DNA of 21,217 nucleotides from an uncultured Prevotella sp. (lineage in GTDB: Bacteria > Bacteroidota > Bacteroidia > Bacteroidales > Bacteroidaceae): the NCBI GenBank assembly GCA_900770025.1, contig CAAGIW010000082.1, forward strand, positions 1-21,217, given 5' to 3'. Of this stretch, positions 14,914-21,217 are shown one piece after another. Position 1 is the stretch's first letter, and every line of letters starts with the position of its first letter. Under the pieces are notes generated by a model, which searched no databases, was not told where the DNA came from, and saw nothing but the letters and a program-made list of their open reading frames with translations. Position numbers and translations under genes: made by a program.

Positions 14914-15977
14914 AATTTACGTACTTTTAGTTGATATTGATTGTTTTCATATATGATTGTCATGCTCATCTTTACTTCGTCATCGGTTTGGGGTGACATC
15001 GCCAGTGCCACATGCCCCATGGTGAGTCTCAGGTTTATCTCCACGCAAGGGTGCAACGACACTTCGCCTGTCTCGTTTTTCACTACCATCATATCCACGC
15101 CAAAGGGGCCCTCATAGAGTTTTCCCCAGTCACCGGCAACATATTTCCGTATATGTTCCGCAGTTTCATGCAGCACTTCTGCACTTACATAAGGCAGCAG
15201 CATCATGCGTTTACAGTTCTCTGTGGCAAGCACACTTCCCGTATATTCGCCGTTGTTGGTAGCAAACAGTGAGAGTCCTAAATAATCCACCCTTCCCTTG
15301 CCATCGCTGTAAAACTCCATGCCAAGGTCGATAATCTTTTTATGATATGGTTCAACGATGACACTACCCTGTCTTTTCAACAGATTTCTGACCCATCCCT
15401 GCTGGTGCGGAGTCAATGCATTATTCACAAAACGGATACCTCTGCCACTGCTGCTCCATGGAGCTTTAAGCACCGCCTGTGGCATGTCTGCAATCCATTT
15501 CTCCACTTGTTGTAGAGTGGTGGCCGGAGGTAAAGGATTGAAAGAGGAAAAACTGTCCAACATCCTTATTGCCTGTACTCTATGTGATAGTTCCTTGATT
15601 CTATCTAATTGCTCTTTCGAGGGGAGCAATGCCAAAGGTACACCCATCGCATCTAAACGTTCGCACAAAGCCCTGTCCCATCCCCACGGCACCACCTTGT
15701 CCATCCTATCTATAGAGGACAGCATGTCAGGAGTAACCAATTGTGGCTGTTCACCACAGCAAACTCCCATCCGCTCCAAACGGGTGCGCACTTTCCTCCA
15801 GCGTTTGCTGGCACGCATCACGTCTTCCACCAGCACCACATCATCCTTTCCTGCCAGAAAAGCCGGCAGAAAATCCAAGTCATGGCGCAGGGCACGGGCA
15901 GCGTGTGGCGGTGTAAATCCCGGTTGTTCCTTGGCAAGAGCAATATCATGCTCGGGGTTAAAAACGAACAAGTTCAT
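14910..15977 (-). CDS. ATP-grasp-like protein, function unknown
   Basis: With the start at 15977 (MNLFVFNPEHDIALA) the product has 355 residues. The first ~170 residues contain FNPEHDIALA and VPWGWDRAL and match nothing I can name. The C-terminal part resembles an ATP-grasp ligase: AVLKAPWSSSGRGI looks like the nucleotide-binding strand and glycine-rich loop, EGPFGVDMMVV and HPCVEINLRLTMG correspond to the metal-binding end (usual EINPR). No signal peptide or membrane segment is seen. An earlier in-frame ATG at 16085 would add 36 residues rich in Phe/Tyr/Asn, but the promoter -7 box (16001-16008) lies downstream of it, so 15977 is chosen. It overlaps the GH43 gene by 4 nt, suggesting coupled translation. 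A substrate is not assigned. Confidence 0.75.
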   Translation of the reverse strand: MNLFVFNPEHDIALAKEQPGFTPPHAARALRHDLDFLPAFLAGKDDVVLVEDVMRASKRWRKVRTRLERMGVCCGEQPQLVTPDMLSSIDRMDKVVPWGWDRALCERLDAMGVPLALLPSKEQLDRIKELSHRVQAIRMLDSFSSFNPLPPATTLQQVEKWIADMPQAVLKAPWSSSGRGIRFVNNALTPHQQGWVRNLLKRQGSVIVEPYHKKIIDLGMEFYSDGKGRVDYLGLSLFATNNGEYTGSVLATENCKRMMLLPYVSAEVLHETAEHIRKYVAGDWGKLYEGPFGVDMMVVKNETGEVSLHPCVEINLRLTMGHVALAMSPQTDDEVKMSMTIIYENNQYQLKVRKL

Positions 15978-16000
15978 CTCTGTATTTCTGTAACGTTGCA

Positions 16001-16034
16001 CAAATGTACTGCAAAAATAATAATTTTTCGCAAA
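16001..16034 (-). promoter_or_regulatory. Promoter of the ATP-grasp/GH43 pair
   Basis: On the minus strand TACATTTG (16001-16008) is a perfect -7 box, with TTTG at 16031-16034 and a 22-bp spacer, slightly long. The predicted RNA start near 15994 leaves a leader of under 20 nt, supporting the ATG at 15977. Confidence 0.6.
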
Positions 16035-16048
16035 ATTGTCATACAGAG

Positions 16049-16079
16049 TTTGCAATTTAAGAAGAATATCGTATCTTTG
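16049..16079 (+). promoter_or_regulatory. Promoter of the AAA ATPase gene
   Basis: TTTG (16049-16052) and TATCTTTG (16072-16079) are separated by 19 bp, a full match to the Bacteroidetes consensus. It lies 33 nt upstream of the ATG at 16113 and is divergent from the ATP-grasp promoter, with the two -33 boxes only 14 bp apart. Confidence 0.75.
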
Positions 16080-16112
16080 CATCACTAATTAGTCAGTTTA
16101 CAGTTAACTGGG

Positions 16113-17303
16113 ATGGAAGCATTCTTTAGAACACACGCTTACTTGGTGGAGCACACCAATGCTGCCATACGCCGCACTTTGATGGATGAGATTGATTGGA
16201 ATCATCGTCTCATCGGCATTAAAGGTACGCGTGGTGTAGGCAAGACGACGCTTCTGTTGCAGTATGCCCGTGAGCGATACGGCATATCCGACCGCCAATG
16301 CTTGTATGTAAACATGAACAATTTCTATTTTCAATGCAGAGGCATAGCTGATTTTGCGGGAGAGTTCTATCGCAACGGAGGCAGGGTATTGCTGATTGAC
16401 CAGGTGTTCAAACAACCCGACTGGAGCCACGAGTTGCGCACCTGTTACGACAAATATCCCCATCTGCAGATTGTGTTTACAGGTTCAAGCGTCATGCGTC
16501 TGAAAGACGAAAACCCGGAACTCTGCGGCATTGTGAAAAGTTACAACCTGCGCGGATTCTCGTTCAGAGAGTTTCTCAACTACAAATTGGGAACACAATT
16601 CCAACCGATAACGCTCAGCGACATCGTGAACAACCACGAACAGCTCTGCAAGAGAATCCTGCCCCTATGCTCCCCCTCCAAGCATTTCATGGATTATCTG
16701 CACCATGGATTCTACCCTTTCTTCTCTGAACACCGTAACTATTCGGAGAACCTGCTGAAAACCATGAACATGATGACCGAGGTGGACATTCTGCTTATCA
16801 AGCAGATAGAACTCAAATATCTCACCCGCATCAAGCAACTGTTCTATCTGCTGGCCCTCGGCGGCACCAAAGCACCCAACATAAGCACGCTGGCGCAAGA
16901 GATAAACACCAGCCGCGCCACGGTGATGAACTATATCAAGAATCTTGCTGATGCTCGGCTCATCAACATCATCTACCCCTTGGGGCAGTCTTATCCCAAG
17001 AAACCCTCGAAAATCATGCTCCACAACACCAACTTGATGTATGCCATCTATCCCATCAAGGTGGAGACGCAGGAACTGATGGAAACGTTCTTTGTCAACG
17101 CCTTGTGGAAAGACCATTTGGTGAACCGTGGCGGCAGAGACAACTGCTTTACCATCGACGAAACCACAAGATATCGAATCTGCGATGCACATGACAACAC
17201 AGCCACGGGGCGCACCTCTCCGGGTGTCATATACGCACGCTACAACACGGAAATTGGCAAGGACAACAAGATTCCCTTGTGGCTGTTCGGATTTCTTTAT
17301 TAG
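16113..17303 (+). CDS. AAA_14/DUF4143-type ATPase
   Basis: The 396-residue protein fits the prokaryotic ATPase family with an N-terminal AAA_14 domain and a C-terminal DUF4143 domain related to PD-(D/E)XK nucleases. Walker A is GTRGVGKT (38-45). Walker B is RVLLIDQV with D96, but the usual catalytic glutamate is Q97; homologues usually read ..DE(I/V)H... VFTGSS (121-126) looks like the sensor. A winged-helix-like segment follows (about 255-285, STLAQEINTSRATVMNYIKNL). The C-terminal region (325 onward, ETFFVNALW...) has the DUF4143 look, though the nuclease-like residues are not clear. The family's function is generally unknown. The gene stands alone with its own promoter, 64 nt before nifJ and probably unrelated to it. 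Confidence 0.85.
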   Translation: MEAFFRTHAYLVEHTNAAIRRTLMDEIDWNHRLIGIKGTRGVGKTTLLLQYARERYGISDRQCLYVNMNNFYFQCRGIADFAGEFYRNGGRVLLIDQVFKQPDWSHELRTCYDKYPHLQIVFTGSSVMRLKDENPELCGIVKSYNLRGFSFREFLNYKLGTQFQPITLSDIVNNHEQLCKRILPLCSPSKHFMDYLHHGFYPFFSEHRNYSENLLKTMNMMTEVDILLIKQIELKYLTRIKQLFYLLALGGTKAPNISTLAQEINTSRATVMNYIKNLADARLINIIYPLGQSYPKKPSKIMLHNTNLMYAIYPIKVETQELMETFFVNALWKDHLVNRGGRDNCFTIDETTRYRICDAHDNTATGRTSPGVIYARYNTEIGKDNKIPLWLFGFLY

Positions 17304-17367
17304 ACATATCGGAAAACAACGAACATAATAGGTTTTATTCATTATTATAACAAAACAAACAAAAAAA

Positions 17368-20300
17368 ATGGCTAAAGAAAAAAAATTTATCACTTGTGAC
17401 GGTAATGAGGCTGCTGCACATGTAAGTTACATGTTTTCAGAAGTAGCTGCCATCTACCCCATCACCCCATCTTCCCCCATGGCTGAGCACGTGGACGAGT
17501 GGGCGGCCCGCGGACGTAAGAACCTGTGGGGTCAAACAGTATCTGTACAGGAGATGCAGTCAGAAGGCGGTGCTGCCGGTGCCGTTCATGGATCTCTGCA
17601 AGCAGGTGCACTCACTACTACATTCACAGCATCACAGGGTTTGTTGCTCATGATCCCCAATATGTACAAGATTGCCGGTGAACTGCTCCCCTGCGTGTTT
17701 GATGTTTCTGCACGTACCTTGGCATCACACTCTCTCTGCATCTTTGGTGACCATCAGGACGTGATGGCTTGTCGCCAGACAGGTTTCGCCATGCTGTGCG
17801 AAGGTTCTGTACAGGAGGTGATGGACCTCACCGCTGTGGCTCACTTGGCAACACTGAAGACCTGCGTGCCTTTCGTGAACTTCTTTGATGGTTTCCGCAC
17901 CTCACACGAGTATCACAAGATTGAGCTCATGGATCAGGAGGATATCCGTCCGTTAGTTGACGAGGAAGACGTGAAGCGCTTCCGCGACCGTGCCCTCACT
18001 CCCGAGCGTCCTCTCACACGTGGTACTGCCGAGAATCCCGAAACATTCTTCACCCATCGTGAGGCATGTAACGAATACTATGACAAAGTGCCCGAAGTGG
18101 TTGAGAACTATCTGGCCGAGATTACCAAAATCACTGGTCGCGAATATCACCTCTTCTCTTACTACGGAGCTCAGGATGCCGATCGCATGATTATCCTCAT
18201 GGGTAGTGCCACCGAGGCTGCTCGCGAGGCTATCGACTACCTCAACGCCAATGGCGAAAAAGTGGGTATGATCAGCGTTCACCTGTATCGTCCTTTCTCT
18301 GTAAAGCACCTGTTGGCTTCTGTACCTGCTACGGTGAAGCGCATCGCCGTGCTCGACCGTACCAAGGAACCCGGTGCAGAAGGCGAGCCGCTGTATCTCG
18401 ATGTCAAGAGCGCTTACTATGATGTAGAGAATCGTCCTCTCATCGTTGGCGGACGTTACGGTTTGGGCTCACACGATACCACACCTGCACAGATTATCTC
18501 TGTGTTCAACAATCTGGCTCTCCCCCAACCCAAGAACCACTTCACTCTGGGTATCGTGGACGACGTTACCTTCACCAGCCTTCCTCAGGTAGAGGAAATG
18601 GCACTTGGTGGAGCTGGCATGTTCGAGGCCAAGTTCTTCGGTTTGGGTGCTGACGGTACCGTGGGTGCCAACAAGAACTCCGTGAAGATTATCGGCGACA
18701 ACACCGACAAGTACTGCCAGGCATATTTCTCTTACGACTCCAAGAAGTCAGGCGGCTTCACTTGCTCTCACCTGCGTTTCGGTGACACACCTATCCGCTC
18801 TACCTATTTGGTGAATACTCCCAACTTCGTGGCTTGTCACGTACAGGCTTACCTGCACATGTATGACGTGACACGCGGCTTGCAGAAGAATGGTACCTTC
18901 CTCCTCAACACCATTTTCGATGGAGAGGAACTGGTGAACTTCATCCCCAACAAGGTGAAAAGATATTTTGCACAAAACAACATCACAGTTTACTATATCA
19001 ATGCCACCAAGATTGCACAGGAGATTGGTTTGGGCAACCGCACCAACACCATTCTGCAGAGCGCATTCTTCCGCATCACAGGCGTGATTCCCGTAGAACT
19101 CGCTGTAGAGAAGATGAAAGCGGCCATCGTGAAGAGCTATGGCAAGAAGGGTGAAGATGTGGTGAACATGAACTACGCTGCCGTTGACCGCGGTGGAGAA
19201 TACAAGCAGCTCGCCATCGATGCAGCATGGGCCAATCTGGCTGACGACGCAGTGGTGGAAGATGATGCTCCTGCATTTGTCAAGGAATTGGTACGCCCCA
19301 TCAACGCACAGGCTGGCGACCTGCTCAAGGTTTCCGACTTCATCAAGCACGACACCGTTGACGGTAGTTGGCAGGTGGGCACCGCTGCTTATGAGAAGCG
19401 TGGTGTTGAGGCATTTGTGCCGCAGTGGAATGCAGAAAACTGTATCCAGTGTAACAAGTGTGCCTATGTATGTCCTCACGCAGCCATCCGTCCGTTCGTA
19501 CTCACCGATGAGGAGCTGAAGGGCTTCCAGGGCACTACTCTCGAAATGAAGGCACCTGCAGCCATGAAGGGCATGCACTTCGTTATCGAACCTTCCGTTC
19601 TCGACTGCTTGGGTTGCGGCAACTGTGCCGATGTATGTCCCGGCAACCCGAAACTGGGCAAGGCTCTCACCATGGTACCGTTCAATCCCGATGCAGAGGC
19701 CATGAAGGCAGAAGCAGCCAACTGGGAATACTTGGTGAAGAAGGTAACCAGCAAGCAAGACTTGGTAGATATCAAGAGCAACGTGAAGAACTCTCAGTTT
19801 GCACAGCCTCTCTTCGAGTTCTCTGGCGCATGTTCCGGATGTGGTGAGACACCTTATGTGAAGCTCATCTCACAGCTCTTCGGCGACCGTCAGATGATTG
19901 CCAATGCCACAGGATGTTCTTCTATCTATTCCGCATCCATTCCTTCCACTCCCTACTGCACCAACGCCAAGGGTCAAGGTCCCGCTTTCGACAACTCTCT
20001 GTTCGAGGACTTCTGCGAGTTCGGTCTCGGTATGGTATTGGGTAACAAGAAGATGAAGGAGCGTATCGTAATGCTGCTCAACCAGATGATTGAAAGCCCC
20101 AAGGCATCTGAGGAATACAAGGAGGCTGCACGTCAGTGGATTGCTGCCAAAGACGATGAAGAAGGTTCCAAGGCTGCAGCTGCAGTGCTCAAGCCCCTTA
20201 TCGCCGAGAGCGCAGCTCAGGGTTGCCCTGTTTGCAAGGAATTGCAGACACTCGACCACTATTTGGTGAAGCGCAGCCAGTGGATTATTGGTGGCGACGG

Positions 20301-20943
20301 TGCTTCATACGATATCGGCTACGGCGGTTTGGATCATGTTATCGCTACTGGCGAGGATGTGAACATCTTCGTTATCGATACCGAGGTTTACTCCAACACC
20401 GGTGGTCAGGCTTCCAAGGCTACTCCGTTGGGTGCCATCGCACAGTTTGCTGCACAGGGCAAACGCATCCGCAAGAAGGATTTGGGTATGATTGCCACCA
20501 CCTACGGTTATGTATATGTGGCACAGATTGCCATGGGCGCCGACCAGGCACAGTGTCTCAAGGCCATCCGCGAGGCAGAGGCTTACCCCGGTCCCTCACT
20601 CGTCATTGCCTACGCTCCATGTATCAACCACGGTTTGAAAGCCAAGGGAGGCATGGGTAAGAGCCAGGCAGAAGAGGCCAAGGCTGTTGAGTGCGGCTAC
20701 TGGCACTTGTGGCGTTACAATCCCCAGTTGGCAGATGAGGGCAAGAACCCCTTCACTCTCGACTCTAAGGAGCCCGACTGGAGCAAGTTCCACGACTTCC
20801 TCATGGGCGAGGTACGCTACCTCTCTGTCAAGAAGGCTTATCCCGACGAGGCAGAAGAGCTCTTCGCCGAGGCACAAGCCATGGCAAAGAAGCGTTACCA
20901 GAGCTATGTGCGCCAGACAAAGATGGATTGGAGTGAGGAATAA
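17368..20943 (+). CDS. nifJ: Pyruvate:ferredoxin (flavodoxin) oxidoreductase
   Basis: This cytoplasmic enzyme oxidises pyruvate with CoA to acetyl-CoA and CO2 and passes electrons to ferredoxin or flavodoxin, the main pyruvate exit in anaerobes. The 1191-residue chain is the full-length fused form. The N-terminal part shows YPITPSSPMAEH and EMQSEGGAAGAVHGS. Two ferredoxin-type clusters follow: CIQCNKCAYVCP (C692, C695, C698, C702) and CLGCGNCADVCP (C747, C750, C753, C757). The proximal cluster uses C822, C825, C850 and C1085, with spacings matching the Desulfovibrio africanus enzyme (25 and ~230 residues). The thiamine-diphosphate motif is GGDG (D977) with YSNTGGQ. Translation starts after an A-rich leader typical of the phylum. 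A weak -7 box (TAGGTTTT, 17329-17336) lies upstream. A strong terminator ends the unit. Confidence 0.97.
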   Translation: MAKEKKFITCDGNEAAAHVSYMFSEVAAIYPITPSSPMAEHVDEWAARGRKNLWGQTVSVQEMQSEGGAAGAVHGSLQAGALTTTFTASQGLLLMIPNMYKIAGELLPCVFDVSARTLASHSLCIFGDHQDVMACRQTGFAMLCEGSVQEVMDLTAVAHLATLKTCVPFVNFFDGFRTSHEYHKIELMDQEDIRPLVDEEDVKRFRDRALTPERPLTRGTAENPETFFTHREACNEYYDKVPEVVENYLAEITKITGREYHLFSYYGAQDADRMIILMGSATEAAREAIDYLNANGEKVGMISVHLYRPFSVKHLLASVPATVKRIAVLDRTKEPGAEGEPLYLDVKSAYYDVENRPLIVGGRYGLGSHDTTPAQIISVFNNLALPQPKNHFTLGIVDDVTFTSLPQVEEMALGGAGMFEAKFFGLGADGTVGANKNSVKIIGDNTDKYCQAYFSYDSKKSGGFTCSHLRFGDTPIRSTYLVNTPNFVACHVQAYLHMYDVTRGLQKNGTFLLNTIFDGEELVNFIPNKVKRYFAQNNITVYYINATKIAQEIGLGNRTNTILQSAFFRITGVIPVELAVEKMKAAIVKSYGKKGEDVVNMNYAAVDRGGEYKQLAIDAAWANLADDAVVEDDAPAFVKELVRPINAQAGDLLKVSDFIKHDTVDGSWQVGTAAYEKRGVEAFVPQWNAENCIQCNKCAYVCPHAAIRPFVLTDEELKGFQGTTLEMKAPAAMKGMHFVIEPSVLDCLGCGNCADVCPGNPKLGKALTMVPFNPDAEAMKAEAANWEYLVKKVTSKQDLVDIKSNVKNSQFAQPLFEFSGACSGCGETPYVKLISQLFGDRQMIANATGCSSIYSASIPSTPYCTNAKGQGPAFDNSLFEDFCEFGLGMVLGNKKMKERIVMLLNQMIESPKASEEYKEAARQWIAAKDDEEGSKAAAAVLKPLIAESAAQGCPVCKELQTLDHYLVKRSQWIIGGDGASYDIGYGGLDHVIATGEDVNIFVIDTEVYSNTGGQASKATPLGAIAQFAAQGKRIRKKDLGMIATTYGYVYVAQIAMGADQAQCLKAIREAEAYPGPSLVIAYAPCINHGLKAKGGMGKSQAEEAKAVECGYWHLWRYNPQLADEGKNPFTLDSKEPDWSKFHDFLMGEVRYLSVKKAYPDEAEELFAEAQAMAKKRYQSYVRQTKMDWSEE

Positions 20944-20973
20944 CAACACGCTCAACAATCAATACATGTGATT

Positions 20974-21007
20974 AGAGGGTTGCTCCATAGGAGCAGCCCT
21001 CTCTTTT
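20974..21007 (+). terminator. nifJ terminator
   Basis: AGAGGGTTGCTCC (20974-20986) pairs with GGAGCAGCCCTCT (20990-21002) through 13 bp including one G-U pair, with a 3-nt loop, followed by CTTTTG. It starts 30 nt after the nifJ stop and is the clearest factor-independent terminator in the window. Confidence 0.9.
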
Positions 21008-21067
21008 GTTAGGCCAGTGTTCTATATGAGTTCTAATTGTCTTCTAATCGAGCGCAGTGCTCATTTA

Positions 21068-21217
21068 ACCCAAATCGGCCATTAGCGTTATATGATAACT
21101 GCTTACATTTTTGAGCAGATTTCTTTTCGGTTTGAGGGAGCAATGGGGTTCTATTGTAACTGAAAAGCGGAAAGAAAGATGACAAAAAGAACCATTTCGT
21201 TAAGCCAAATGAGCAGA
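21068..21217. mobile_element. Second MITE-like copy, cut by window edge
   Basis: The end ACCCAAATCGGCCATTAG (21068-21085) and the following ~130 bp are the reverse complement of 4679-4829, with about a dozen substitutions and one single-base gap by eye (roughly 90% identity). The outer flank is TTA, the complement of the TAA seen beside the other copies. The element continues past the window, so its other end, second flank and any transposase are unseen. It lies about 60 bp beyond the nifJ terminator. Confidence 0.8.

Noticed and set aside
18748..19758. 336-codon minus-strand open frame opposite nifJ
   Set aside because: Shadow of a highly expressed gene with biased codon use; no recognisable domain, and nifJ motifs run through the same DNA.

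Overview
The window looks like chromosomal DNA from a Bacteroidales species, most likely Prevotellaceae. The support is the protein set (Bacteroidetes-type IlvD/IlvB/IlvN/thioesterase/IlvC cluster, a fused single-chain pyruvate:ferredoxin oxidoreductase, a secreted GH43 enzyme, an AAA_14/DUF4143 ATPase, a NusG-like remnant) and several promoters fitting the Bacteroidetes sigma consensus TTTG-N19-21-TAnnTTTG. No rRNA, tRNA or CRISPR array was seen. Genus assignment is inference, since no database was searched.

Layout. Positions 1-900 are gene-poor: a 22-bp tandem repeat at the window edge, a decayed NusG/UpxY-type fragment on the minus strand, a three-unit 10-bp repeat, a solitary 18-bp transposon end and weak promoter motifs. 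recJ (920-2647) and recQ (2637-4520) follow on the plus strand and overlap by 11 nt, so they form a DNA-repair pair. A hairpin terminator follows recQ. Next comes a 242-bp MITE-like element with 18-bp terminal inverted repeats and TAA target duplications, inserted exactly at the stop codon of the convergent HIT-family gene.

From 5470 to 11603 the minus strand carries the branched-chain amino acid operon, transcribed ilvD-ilvB-ilvN-(acyl-ACP thioesterase)-ilvC. Dihydroxy-acid dehydratase, both acetolactate synthase subunits and ketol-acid reductoisomerase together cover the shared valine/isoleucine route. The embedded thioesterase links the operon to fatty acid metabolism. ilvC also has its own strong promoter and a leader with a 12-bp palindrome. 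Upstream on the same strand is pyruvate kinase, separated from ilvD by a 14-bp-arm inverted repeat that could be pyk terminator, ilvD operator, or both. Pyruvate kinase makes the pyruvate that acetolactate synthase and, further along, pyruvate:ferredoxin oxidoreductase consume, so much of the window is organised around pyruvate.

From 13249 to 15977 a secreted GH43 glycosidase and an ATP-grasp-like protein of unknown function overlap by ATGA on the minus strand. A short divergent promoter region separates them from a plus-strand AAA_14/DUF4143 ATPase with a Glu-to-Gln change in Walker B. nifJ (17368-20943) is followed by a clear terminator and then, at the right edge, by part of a second copy of the MITE-like element, inverted relative to the first.

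Most of the window is ordinary core metabolism. The least explained signals are the MITE-like family (one complete copy, one partial, one solitary end), the regulatory palindromes around ilvD and ilvC, and the iteron-like repeats beside the NusG remnant.
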